Assembly (NCBI GenBank): GCA_030426805.1
Contig: JAUHXU010000002.1
Coordinates: forward strand, 992,001 to 1,056,000
DNA length: 64,000 nt
DNA from: a bacterium
Lineage (GTDB): Bacteria; Planctomycetota; JAFGQW01
Reading direction: 5' to 3'
A program made the translations under genes and the position numbers. Position 1 is the stretch's first letter; every line of letters starts with the position of its first letter. The notes under the pieces are model-generated. The model did not search any database, had not been told where the DNA came from, and saw only the letters and a program-made list of their open reading frames with translations. Of the stretch, positions 15,876 through 24,630 are shown piece after piece.

Positions 15876-16865
15876 TTGATCGACGCCCTGATCGAGTTCA
15901 TCCGGGTCGACCACCCGCTCTGGAGCGCCGTCGTCTTCCTCGGCGTCGGGCTCGTCGCCCTGATCGTCGGGGCCGAGGGCTTCGTCGCGGGCAGCGTCAA
16001 GATCTCCAACCGGATCGGCCTGCCGCGCGTGACCGTGGGCCTGACCCTGGTCGCGATCGGCACGTCGCTGCCGGAACTCGGCGCGTCGCTCGCGGCGATC
16101 CTCGAGGACGATGCGGGCGGTACGAGCCTCGCGCTCGGCAACGCGCTCGGCAGCAACTCCTCGAACATCGGCTTTCTGTTCGGCCTGTCGGCGTTGATCG
16201 CGCCGATCGTCGCCGATCCCGGGCACAGCCGGCCGCACCTCGCGGTGATGGTCGGGTCCGCGTGTGCGTTCGGCGTCCTCGCCTGGAGTTGCGGGGCGAT
16301 CGGTCGCGTCGCGGGGATCGTCGGGCTGACGATCTTCTTCGTCTACACGCTGTCGATGTTCCGATCGAAGTACCGCCGCGTCGAGGACGAGGGCGCGGCC
16401 GAAAAACCCGCCGGGCACGTCGTGCTGGATCTGTTGCTGTTCGGGGGCGGGTGTACAATGGTGCTCATCGGTGCCGACCTGCTCGTGCTCGGCGCGTCGA
16501 GCCTCGCCGAGCACCTCGGCGTCTCACCCGACGTGATCGGGGCGGCGCTCGTGGCGGTCGGCACGTCGGTGCCGGAACTGGCGGTGTGCTTGAGCGCGGC
16601 GCGGCGGCGGGAGGGCGAGATCCTGGTCGGGAACCTGATCGGGAGCAACATCGCGAACCTCCTGCTCGTCGTCTCGACGTGCGCGGTCGTCGTGCCGTTG
16701 CCGGCGGGAGGCCAGATCCTCGGGCTGCATACGCCGGTGATGTTGCTGTTCTCCGTGTTGATGGCGGTGCCGCTCGCGACCCGCGGGCGCGCCGGACGGA
16801 CCGTGGGCCTCGTGCTCTTCGGGCTCTACCTCGCGTATCAGGGAATCCTATGGACTCGCCCGTAG
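15876..16865 (+). CDS. Calcium/sodium exchanger (CaCA family, YrbG-like)
   Basis: 329 aa, about ten membrane segments. The two inverted alpha repeats are plain: GLTLVAIGTSLPELGASL with LGNALGSNSSNIGF, and GAALVAVGTSVPELAVCL with VGNLIGSNIANLLL; the conserved Glu and Asn residues that coordinate the ion are present. It starts at TTG (15876), 4 bases after the preceding stop, with MIDALIEF as the N-terminus. It overlaps the following permease gene by 16 bases. Confidence 0.92.
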   Translation: MIDALIEFIRVDHPLWSAVVFLGVGLVALIVGAEGFVAGSVKISNRIGLPRVTVGLTLVAIGTSLPELGASLAAILEDDAGGTSLALGNALGSNSSNIGFLFGLSALIAPIVADPGHSRPHLAVMVGSACAFGVLAWSCGAIGRVAGIVGLTIFFVYTLSMFRSKYRRVEDEGAAEKPAGHVVLDLLLFGGGCTMVLIGADLLVLGASSLAEHLGVSPDVIGAALVAVGTSVPELAVCLSAARRREGEILVGNLIGSNIANLLLVVSTCAVVVPLPAGGQILGLHTPVMLLFSVLMAVPLATRGRAGRTVGLVLFGLYLAYQGILWTRP

Positions 16866-18196
16866 ACGGAAAGAAGCCGAAGCCCACGCCGTCGCCGAAG
16901 ATCGTCTTCGAGTCCGACGACGATCGGAATCCGCTCGCGTTCCTGAACAAGCCGCGGGTCCAGAAGGCGCTGTTCTGGGTCGCGTTGCTGGGCGTGCTGC
17001 TCTACCTCCGCACCTTCTTCGCACTGATCTTCCTCACCTTCCTGTTCGCGATCCTGATGGAGGCGGTCGTGCAGCGCACGCCGTCGCTCGTGCCGACGCG
17101 CCGTGCCCGGGTCGTGGGCGTGTTCACGCTGCTGATCGCGACGTGGGTGCTGCTCGGGTTCTTCATGATCCCGCGCATCGCGAGCGAAGTCGACCGCGCG
17201 CGCGCGCAATTGCCGCGATGGCGCGCCAACGTCGTTCGAACGCTGGAAGAACTGCGCTCCGAGGAGAAGGAGGGCATCGTCGAGATCGACTCGTCCGGCA
17301 CCGTGCGAGAGGCGATCGAGGACGACACCACCGAGCGCGCGAAGCGTGACGCCGAGGTGGGGCCGCCGTTGCTGCGGAGCCGCGACACGAAGCAACGGCA
17401 GTGGTGGGCGAAGATCCTGCTGCAGACCGGCATTCCAGACTACCTAACCGAGGCGCGCCTCAAGGAGGCGGTCCAGGCGAACGTCGGCGGGATCGTCGGC
17501 TTCGTGCCGAGTGCGTTCGGGCACCTGATGTGGGCCGTCACGGTGTTCTTCCTCGCCCACATCTTCGCGTTCCTGATCGTGTGGGACTGGCCGGCGCTCG
17601 TCCGTGGCTACCGCAAGCTCGAGCAGACCCGCGCCGGCCCGTTCTTCCAGCAGGCGCGCGAGACGTTCTCGCCGTTCGGCACCGTGCTCGCGCAAGCGCT
17701 CGGCGCGCAGTTCGTGATCGCGCTGCTGAATACGGCCCTGACGGCGGTCGGGATGGCGCTGCTCGGGATCCCGATGATCGAGGTGATGAGCATCATCGTG
17801 TTCATCTGCTCGTTCATCCCCGTCGCCGGCGTGTTCATCTCCTCGACGCCGATCTGTCTCGTCGCGCTCGCGAACAACGGCATGATGACGATGGTCTGGT
17901 TCATCGTCGTCGTGATCATCGTGCACATGGTCGAGGCCTACATCCTCAACCCGCGGATCTACGGCGCCCACCTGAGCATGAACCCGTTCGTCGTCTTGAT
18001 GCTGCTCGTCGTCGCGCACCACATGCTCGGCTTGTGGGGGCTGTTGCTCGCGACGCCGGTCACCGCCTACGTCTTCCACCACGTCCTGAAGAAGGGCGAC
18101 TCGGACGACGACGCCGGTGGTGAAGCGCTGCCCGACCCGGGCGGCGGCGATCCGCCGAACGCACCCGACGCATCCGGGACGCCCGCGACGTCGTGA
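16850..18196 (+). CDS. PerM/AI-2E family membrane permease
   Basis: 448 aa. Residues 40-110 give paired membrane helices (ALFWVALLGVLLYLRTFFAL and VFTLLIATWVLLGFFMI), followed by a long soluble helical insert and a C-terminal membrane block with IPVAGVFISSTPI and ILNPRIYGAHLSMNPFVV, the signature of the AI-2 exporter/PerM family. The last 35 residues are acidic and proline-glycine rich. Family members export autoinducers or act as ion-coupled transporters; the cargo here is unknown. Confidence 0.88.
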   Translation: MDSPVDGKKPKPTPSPKIVFESDDDRNPLAFLNKPRVQKALFWVALLGVLLYLRTFFALIFLTFLFAILMEAVVQRTPSLVPTRRARVVGVFTLLIATWVLLGFFMIPRIASEVDRARAQLPRWRANVVRTLEELRSEEKEGIVEIDSSGTVREAIEDDTTERAKRDAEVGPPLLRSRDTKQRQWWAKILLQTGIPDYLTEARLKEAVQANVGGIVGFVPSAFGHLMWAVTVFFLAHIFAFLIVWDWPALVRGYRKLEQTRAGPFFQQARETFSPFGTVLAQALGAQFVIALLNTALTAVGMALLGIPMIEVMSIIVFICSFIPVAGVFISSTPICLVALANNGMMTMVWFIVVVIIVHMVEAYILNPRIYGAHLSMNPFVVLMLLVVAHHMLGLWGLLLATPVTAYVFHHVLKKGDSDDDAGGEALPDPGGGDPPNAPDASGTPATS

Positions 18197-20547
18197 CGAT
18201 GCCGTCGGCCGAGGCCGCGATCGGTCCGCGATGGCTGCCGTGGGTCGCCGTGGCGTTGCTGCTCGCGGTCGTCGTCCACATCGGGCGCGGGTACCGCGAG
18301 GAGGCGCTGTCGCAGACGCCGGCGCTCAATGACGAGGCGCTGCACGTCGCGCTGCTTCGAGCGACCGACGAGGCGTTCGAGCACGGCCTCGACCCGACCG
18401 ATTTCTGGTTCCCCGACGTCGCGTTCGGGTATCCGGTCTTTCATCACTATCAGCACGCGCCGTACGTCGCCGTCGTCGCCGCGACCCGCGCGTGGAACGC
18501 GGTCGCGGTCGTCGACCCCGACGAGTCGGCGTCCGATTCGACGTCCGGGCGCGTGAATCCGGTCGCCGTCTGGCGCTGGGTCGCGTGGTTGCTCGTCATG
18601 GTGCTGCCGCTGTCCATCGCATGGTCGGTGTGGCGCTTCGCACGAGATCCGATCGCCGGGGCATTCGCCGGCATCGCGGCGGCGGTCGTCGCGGCGCCGC
18701 ACGCGCTCTACGGCGGGCTCGACCTGAACAACTTCGGCTGGAGCGGCGCCGGGCTCACGACGCAGCTCTGGGGCGCGGTGCTGATCGGCCCGGTGTGGGT
18801 CGCGATCCACCGCGCGATCACGACGGGGCGTGGCCTCGTGCTCGCCGGCGCGGGGATCGCCCTCACGACCGTGACGCATCTGTTCTTCGGCTGGCTCGCG
18901 GCGGCGGTCGCGGTGCTGTTCGCGCTCGTCGGCCCGGTGGCCTCGCTCGGCCCGCGGATCGGACGGCTCGTCGTCGTCGGCGGGCTCGCGTTCGCGATGT
19001 GCGCCTACTTCGTCGTGCCGCTCGTCGTCGATCGGGAGGCGATGAATCGCAGCGTATTCGAGCCGGCCTGGAAGTACGACGGCCTCGCGCTCACCGACGC
19101 CGCGACACGCATTGCGGACGGGCGACTGTTCGACTACGACAGTGCCGGGTGGTATCGCGGGTCGCTCGAGGGCAAGGCCGACGACGGCGCCCGTTTCCCG
19201 GTCGTGACGCTGCTGCTCGCGGTCGGACTGGTCGTGTCGGTGGTGCGCGGTGTGCGGCGACGGGCCGTGGCGCCGGTGCTTCTCGTGTTCGTCGTCGCGT
19301 TCGCGCTGTTCGGTGGCCGCGCGACCTGGGGCGGACTCGTCGACTGGCTCCCGTTCGGCGAGTCGATGCACTTCCACCGCTTTCTCGCGCCACTGCACTG
19401 GGCGGGCGTCGCGCTCGCCGGGATCGGTGCCGCGCAACTCGTCCGTTGGGCGAGCGCCCGGATCGGTCGGCCGTGGGTGGCGCCCGTCGTCGTGCTCGCG
19501 CTCGCCGGGGGGTTCGTCCCGGCCGCACTCGAACGCTTCGACGGCGCGGTCGAGCCGGACGATCGACCGTTGGCGCCGCCGGGGCCGGGATCGGGCGCGC
19601 TCGACTACCGACGCCTGGTCTTGCGTTCGACGTGGGACGCGGTCCGGGCCGGCAGCACGCCGATCGCGGCACTGATCCACGCGGCGAAGACCGCGGGGCC
19701 GGGGCGCGCGTTCGCGGGCCCGCCGAGCGGCTGGGGGCGCGACTACCGGCTCGGAGCGTTGCACGTGTACGACCTGTTGCCGGCTGCCCGGATGCCGTCG
19801 GTGGGCTACACGTATCACGCGATGTCGCTCAACGCCGACATCGCCGGTGCGTTCGACGAGTCCCGATTCGCGCACCACGACCTGTTCAACGTCCGGTGGC
19901 GGATCGCCCCGACCGCGCGCCTGGAACGCGACGCATTGCCGTTCGTGTATCCGCGCAACATCCAGGGCTCGCACTCGCTCGCGGAGGTGAAGACCTCCGG
20001 TGCGTTCGGGCTCGTTCGGTCGGCCGGCGCGTTCGCCGGGTCGAGAGCGGACTGGTTCAGCGTGATCCACCGGTGGCTCGGCACGGCGCACGTCGAATCG
20101 GGACGGTTCCCGGTGCTGTTCGTCGATCGCGAGCCGGACGGACGATTCGGCGAGGTGACGCCGCTGGCCCGGTTGACCGATCGCATCGGCACGCCGGACG
20201 CGCCACCGTCGGCGCCACCATCGACGCGATTGGGACGCATCGTCGGCGAGTCGGTCGGCCCCGGGCGCTACGAAGCGCGGCTCGACGTGACGACGCCGTG
20301 CCTCGCGATGCTCAAGGAGACGTTCCATCCGCGCTGGCGGGCGACGGTCGACGGCGTCGCGGTGGAGCCCGTGATGGTCGCCCCGGCGTTCATCGCGGTT
20401 CCGGTCGACGCGGGCGCGCACGAGGTCGTGTTCGTCTACACGCCGCCGGCGTGGCGGTGGCCGGCGGCCCTCGGTGGGCTCGTGCTCGCCGTCGTCGCGG
20501 GCGTCGGGGAGACGTGGCGCCGTCGGCGGCGCGGATCCGTCGCGTGA
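18193..20547 (+). CDS. Large multi-pass membrane protein, GT-C/YfhO-like
   Basis: 784 aa. About ten hydrophobic segments between residues 12 and 470 are followed by a periplasmic C-terminal domain of about 280 residues and a last membrane helix (WPAALGGLVLAVVAGVG). An acidic pair DEAL follows the first helix and VFHHYQHAPY lies in the first large loop, an arrangement seen in GT-C glycosyltransferases and YfhO-like proteins. The start is GTG at 18193 overlapping the previous stop, with ATG at 18199 as alternative. A role in sugar transfer to envelope polymers is inference. Confidence 0.6.
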   Translation: MTMPSAEAAIGPRWLPWVAVALLLAVVVHIGRGYREEALSQTPALNDEALHVALLRATDEAFEHGLDPTDFWFPDVAFGYPVFHHYQHAPYVAVVAATRAWNAVAVVDPDESASDSTSGRVNPVAVWRWVAWLLVMVLPLSIAWSVWRFARDPIAGAFAGIAAAVVAAPHALYGGLDLNNFGWSGAGLTTQLWGAVLIGPVWVAIHRAITTGRGLVLAGAGIALTTVTHLFFGWLAAAVAVLFALVGPVASLGPRIGRLVVVGGLAFAMCAYFVVPLVVDREAMNRSVFEPAWKYDGLALTDAATRIADGRLFDYDSAGWYRGSLEGKADDGARFPVVTLLLAVGLVVSVVRGVRRRAVAPVLLVFVVAFALFGGRATWGGLVDWLPFGESMHFHRFLAPLHWAGVALAGIGAAQLVRWASARIGRPWVAPVVVLALAGGFVPAALERFDGAVEPDDRPLAPPGPGSGALDYRRLVLRSTWDAVRAGSTPIAALIHAAKTAGPGRAFAGPPSGWGRDYRLGALHVYDLLPAARMPSVGYTYHAMSLNADIAGAFDESRFAHHDLFNVRWRIAPTARLERDALPFVYPRNIQGSHSLAEVKTSGAFGLVRSAGAFAGSRADWFSVIHRWLGTAHVESGRFPVLFVDREPDGRFGEVTPLARLTDRIGTPDAPPSAPPSTRLGRIVGESVGPGRYEARLDVTTPCLAMLKETFHPRWRATVDGVAVEPVMVAPAFIAVPVDAGAHEVVFVYTPPAWRWPAALGGLVLAVVAGVGETWRRRRRGSVA

Positions 20548-21116
20548 TCACGCTCGCGCGCGGGACCGATCCGGCGTGGGTCGACGTCGTTCGCGCGAAC
20601 TTCGACACGTTCCTCCAGGATCACGCTACGTGCGAGCGGAAGGCCGCCGCGACGGGGATGATGTTCGTCGTGCGTTACCCGGATCGCACGCCGCTGATCG
20701 ATCCGCTGATCACCCACGCGCGCGAAGAGCTGAAGCACTACCACGACGTGGTCCGGCTGATCCTCGCCCGCGGACTCCCGCTCCGATCGATCCACGAGGA
20801 TCCGTACGCGGTGGGGCTCCTCGAGCACTGCCGTCACGGTCGCGACGACCGGCTGCTGGACCGGTTGCTCGTCGCCGGCATCCTCGAAGCGCGGGGGTGC
20901 GAGCGGTTCGGCCTGCTCGCCGACGCGTTCGGCGACGACGAACTCGGTCGCTTCTACCGCTCGCTCCACCATGCGGACGCGCGCCATCAGGCGCTCTTCT
21001 TCGACCTCGCGCACCGACTCTTCCCCGGCGAGGCGGTGGAAGCGCGCGCGACGACGTTGATCGCCCGCGAGGGCGAACTCGTCGCGCGCCTGCCGGTGCG
21101 CGCCGCGCTCTACTGA
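20544..21116 (+). CDS. miaE: tRNA-(ms2io6A37) hydroxylase MiaE-like diiron protein
   Basis: 190 aa ferritin-like protein. Iron-binding positions are seen in HATCERKAAATGMM, ThisAREELKHYHDV-type ExxH (AREELKHYHDV), EARGCERFG and DARHQALFFDL, in the order found in MiaE, which hydroxylates the isopentenyl group of modified A37 in tRNA using O2. The start is GTG overlapping the upstream stop (GTGA). miaA and miaB are not in this window, so their presence elsewhere is a prediction. Confidence 0.85.
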   Translation: MITLARGTDPAWVDVVRANFDTFLQDHATCERKAAATGMMFVVRYPDRTPLIDPLITHAREELKHYHDVVRLILARGLPLRSIHEDPYAVGLLEHCRHGRDDRLLDRLLVAGILEARGCERFGLLADAFGDDELGRFYRSLHHADARHQALFFDLAHRLFPGEAVEARATTLIAREGELVARLPVRAALY

Positions 21117-21120
21117 GCGA

Positions 21121-22485
21121 TCACTCCGCCAGCTCGTCGAGGAGGTGGACGACGGTCTCCATGCCGCGGTGGTAGTCGTTCAGGTTGAACTTCTCGTTGG
21201 GGGAGTGGGCGTTGTCGTCGTTTTGCCCGAGGCCCATCAGGATCGTGTCGATCCCGAGGACCTCCTTGAACGTCGCGACGATCGGAATCGAGCCGCCTTC
21301 GCGGATGTCGACCGGCTCGACGCCGAAGCCCTTCGCGAGTGCACGTTTGGCGGCGGCGACGAACGGGCTGTCGGTCGGCACCTTGACCGGTTTGCCGCCG
21401 TGCAGGTCTTCGACGACGATCGTGCACGTCGGGGGGCAGATCGACTCGAGGTGCTCGGTCACGAGGCGCGCGATGCGGTCCGGGTCCTGGTTCGCGACGA
21501 GGCGCATCGAGAACTTGCCCATCGCCTTCGACGGCAGCACGGTCTTCGCGCCTTCGCCTGTCCATCCGCACAGCAGTCCGTTGACGTCGAGCGTCGGGCG
21601 CGCGCCGGTGCGTTCGAGCGTGCTGAAGCCGGTTTCGCCGTGCAGCGCCGGCACGCCGACCGACTCGCGATACGCGTCGGCGTCGAACGGGAGTTCGGCG
21701 ATCGCCGCGCGCTCCGCGTCCGTCAGGTCGACGACGTCGTCGTAGAAGCCGGGGATCGTGACGCGGCCGTCGTCGTCCTTCAGGCTCGAGAGCAACTTGC
21801 ACAGCACGTGCCCCGGGTTCTCCACGGCACCGCCGAACGAGCCCGAGTGCAGGTCCTTGCTCGGCCCGGTCACGGTGACCTGCATGTAGCACAGGCCCTT
21901 CAGCGACACGGTGAGCGCCGGCTGCTCGGGGCCGTACTGACTGCAGTCGGACACGAGTACGACGTCGGCCGCGAGCGCATCCAGGTGCTCGCGGATGAAC
22001 GGCTCGAGGTTCGGGCTGCCGATCTCCTCCTCGCCCTCGAGCAGGAACTTCACGTTGATCGGCAGCGAGCCGTTCGTCGCGAGGTAGGTCGCGATGCCCC
22101 GCACGAGTGCGAGCGCCTGGCCCTTGTCGTCGGTCGCGCCGCGCGCGACGATCACCTCGCCTTCGATCGTCGGCTCGAACGGGCCGTGGCGCCACAGGTC
22201 GATCGGGTCCGGCGGCTGGACGTCGTAGTGGCCGTAGACGAGCAGTGTCGGCTTGCCGGGCGCGTCGCACCACGACGCGGTCACGACCGGGTGGCCGGCG
22301 GTGTCGTGCATCGCGGCGTCGAAGCCCGCGCCGGAGAGTGCGTCGAGTGCGAACTGCCCCGCGCGGCGGACGTCGTCGGCGTGCGCCGGTTCGGTCGATA
22401 CGCTCGGAATGCGAAGCCAGTCTTCGAGTGCCTGCACGTGCGCGTCGCGGTCCGCGCGTAGCGCGGCGATCACCGGGTGGTCCAT
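21121..22485 (-). CDS. M20 family metallopeptidase (dipeptidase type)
   Basis: 454 aa. Zinc-binding motifs are in the family order: VYGHYDVQP, ARGATDDKGQ and LEGEEEIGSP (with the catalytic Glu pair), then the dimerisation domain with KDLHSGSFGG and the late SIPIVATF and NDNAHSPNE. This matches the cytosolic dipeptidase/carnosinase-like branch. A purine-rich AAAGGGG lies 9 nt upstream of the ATG and a TATGCT box about 24 bases upstream. Convergent with miaE with four bases between. Confidence 0.92.
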   Translation of the reverse strand: MDHPVIAALRADRDAHVQALEDWLRIPSVSTEPAHADDVRRAGQFALDALSGAGFDAAMHDTAGHPVVTASWCDAPGKPTLLVYGHYDVQPPDPIDLWRHGPFEPTIEGEVIVARGATDDKGQALALVRGIATYLATNGSLPINVKFLLEGEEEIGSPNLEPFIREHLDALAADVVLVSDCSQYGPEQPALTVSLKGLCYMQVTVTGPSKDLHSGSFGGAVENPGHVLCKLLSSLKDDDGRVTIPGFYDDVVDLTDAERAAIAELPFDADAYRESVGVPALHGETGFSTLERTGARPTLDVNGLLCGWTGEGAKTVLPSKAMGKFSMRLVANQDPDRIARLVTEHLESICPPTCTIVVEDLHGGKPVKVPTDSPFVAAAKRALAKGFGVEPVDIREGGSIPIVATFKEVLGIDTILMGLGQNDDNAHSPNEKFNLNDYHRGMETVVHLLDELAE

Positions 22486-22567
22486 GCGTCGAGCCCCTTT
22501 CGTGTGCTGAGCATACGGCGTCGTGGGGCGACGCTCAAGGGGCGGTGGGGCGCTTCGAAATGTGAGT

Positions 22568-22590
22568 GGGGACGGCTCCGAGCCGTCCCC
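22568..22590. repeat. 10-bp hairpin with 3-base loop
   Basis: GGGGACGGCT (22568-22577) and AGCCGTCCCC (22581-22590), loop CCG. It lies between the M20 gene's upstream region and the terminator of the next gene. Possibly a terminator or an interspersed palindromic element; no other copy was noticed in this window. Confidence 0.5.
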
Positions 22591-22692
22591 GACGAGTCAA
22601 TGCGATCGGTAGTTTGAATCGTTCGTTCCCGACCCGTTGGAGCCAGGACAACCGTATTGTGGGCCTTTTGCCGATCGAGTTGAGGCCCATTC

Positions 22693-22719
22693 AAAAAAAG
22701 GCGGCCGATGGGCCGCCTT
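22693..22719 (-). terminator. Rho-independent terminator of the small secreted protein gene
   Basis: Read on the minus strand, AAGGCGGCC, loop of four, GGCCGCCTT and a run of seven T. It lies 27 bases after the stop at 22746. Confidence 0.85.
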
Positions 22720-22745
22720 CGGTGTGTCGATTCGATCGCGCGTCG

Positions 22746-23174
22746 TTACGGCAGGATCAGCGCCTGCACCGCCGACTTCGCGACGCGTGCCCCCGGATCG
22801 CCCTGCGTCGCGGTGACGACCGCGGCTTGGAAGTAGATGATGACGCCGGCGAGATGGCTCGTGTTGCGCGCCGGCACCTTGAAGCTGACGAGCGCGTTGC
22901 CGCTCGGGCTGACCCATCCGCCGAACGTCACGCGGGGATCCGCGATGTCGATCGAGCGAGCGCCACCGAAGTTGGGCGGCAGGTGGAACACGCCGCGCTT
23001 GAAGCCGGACACGCACGCGAAGAGTGCGCCCGGGTTGGCGCCACCGATCTCGACGAACACTTTCGTCCCGGGCTGGCCGTTACCGGTGATCGTCATCGAC
23101 GGGGTCTGGGCGGTCGCGGTCGCCGCGGTGAGCACGAGCGCCGTGACAGCCGCCATGATCGTGGTGATACGCAT
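22746..23174 (-). CDS. Small secreted protein, single beta-rich module
   Basis: 142 aa. The signal peptide (residues 1-22, MRITTIMAAVTALVL up to TATAQ) is followed by one beta-rich domain: SMTITGNGQPGTKVFVEIG, then FGGWVSPSGNALVSFKVPA and GVIIYFQAAVV. This resembles the C-terminal module of the M14 carboxypeptidase and the beta-helix protein in this window. AGGAGGAGA precedes the ATG and a T-tailed hairpin ends the transcript, so it is a well-defined single-gene unit. Function unknown; envelope or extracellular attachment is a guess. Confidence 0.75.
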   Translation of the reverse strand: MRITTIMAAVTALVLTAATATAQTPSMTITGNGQPGTKVFVEIGGANPGALFACVSGFKRGVFHLPPNFGGARSIDIADPRVTFGGWVSPSGNALVSFKVPARNTSHLAGVIIYFQAAVVTATQGDPGARVAKSAVQALILP

Positions 23175-23468
23175 GGCTTGGTCTCCTCCTGATTTTCAGT
23201 CGAACTCGAAGCACGCAACTGGGCCGCGAGGCGGCGTGCTGCTTGCATCGCCCGATTCCCCCGACCCGACAGGGCATTGATAGGAATCGGGTGCGTGCGA
23301 CTTGAGGCGATACTTCGGCTCGAAACGGGCCGCGTCGCTAACCGCTCTCGGCGGTGGAGGCTTGCGTGCGAAACCGATTGGGGACGCGCGTCGGAATCCT
23401 CACGGACCGTGCTGTGGAGACGGACCCGGAGCCGTGTTTCGGTGCGGAAAACGCTTCGCGGTGGCGTG

Positions 23469-24614
23469 TCAGGCGGAGGCGGCGATCGCCTGTTCGAGGT
23501 CTTCGAGCAGGTCGTCGACGTCTTCGATTCCGACGCTCAGCCGCACGAGCGCATCGGGGAAGCCGCCCTTGGCGCGCTCCTCGGCCGGAATCGACGCGTG
23601 GGTCATCGCGGTGGGGAGGCAGACCAGGCTCTCGACGCCGCCGAGGCTCTCGGCGAGCGAGAAGACCTTCGTCTTCGACGTGAAGCGGACGTTGCGCTCG
23701 TCGCCGCCCTCGAGCACGAAGCTGATCATGCCCCCGAAGCCGCTCATCTGGCGCTTCGCGACCGCGTGGCCGGGATGCGACTCGAGCCCGGGGTAAATCA
23801 CGCGTGAAACCGCATCGTGTTCCTCGAGGAAGCGGGCGATCCGCTCGGCATTCGCGCAGTGCTGGCGCATCCGCACGCCGAGCGTCTTCGTGCCGCGGAG
23901 AACGAGAAACGAGTCCATCGGACCGAGTATCGCGCCTGCGGCGTTCTGGATGAAGCGGAGATGCTCGGCGAGCGCGTCGTCACTCGTCACGACCGCACCA
24001 CCGACGACGTCGGAGTGCCCGCCGAGGTACTTCGTCGCGGAGTGGACGACCGCGTCGGCGCCGAGTTCGAGCGGTCGTTGCAGGCACGGCGTCGCGAACG
24101 TGTTGTCGACGATCACCTGCACGCCGCGCGCGTGCGCGATCTCGCAAGCCGCGACGATGTCGGTGATCGCGAGCATCGGGTTCGACGGTGTCTCGAGCCA
24201 GAGGAAGCGCGTGTTCGGCCGGATCGCGGGCTCGATCTCGTCCAGGTCGAAGACGTTGATGTGGGTGAACGACAGCCCGAAGCGCGTGAACACCTTGTCG
24301 AAGACGCGATAGGTGCCGCCGTAGACGTCGCGGCCGCACACGACGTGGTCGCCGGAGCGGAGCGTCTGCATCAGCGCCGTCTCGGCGGCCATCCCGCTCG
24401 CGAAGACGATCCCGTGCGACGCCGACTCGAGCCCGGCGAGGTTGCGCTCGAGCGCGTCGCGCGTCGGGTTGTGCGTGCGGGAGTACTCGTAGCCCTGGTG
24501 CTCGCCGGGCGCGCGCTGCACGTAGGTCGACGTCAGGTAGACCGGCGGCATGATCGCGCCGGTCGACGGGTCCGGGTGTTGTCCGGCGTGGATCGCCTTC
24601 GTATCGAATCGCAT
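23469..24614 (-). CDS. Cystathionine gamma-lyase / gamma-synthase family PLP enzyme
   Basis: 381 aa. Cys/Met metabolism PLP fold with YEYSRTHNPTRDALE, FASGMAAETA, an Asp in VIVDNTFATP and the PLP Lys195 in HSATKYLGGH. Placement directly after a cystathionine beta-synthase gene (16-base gap, same strand) favours the lyase direction, making cysteine from cystathionine, but synthase or homocysteine-forming activity cannot be excluded by sequence alone. AGGAG precedes the ATG. Confidence 0.88.
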   Translation of the reverse strand: MRFDTKAIHAGQHPDPSTGAIMPPVYLTSTYVQRAPGEHQGYEYSRTHNPTRDALERNLAGLESASHGIVFASGMAAETALMQTLRSGDHVVCGRDVYGGTYRVFDKVFTRFGLSFTHINVFDLDEIEPAIRPNTRFLWLETPSNPMLAITDIVAACEIAHARGVQVIVDNTFATPCLQRPLELGADAVVHSATKYLGGHSDVVGGAVVTSDDALAEHLRFIQNAAGAILGPMDSFLVLRGTKTLGVRMRQHCANAERIARFLEEHDAVSRVIYPGLESHPGHAVAKRQMSGFGGMISFVLEGGDERNVRFTSKTKVFSLAESLGGVESLVCLPTAMTHASIPAEERAKGGFPDALVRLSVGIEDVDDLLEDLEQAIAASA

Positions 24615-24630
24615 GGTCGGCTCCTGGCGG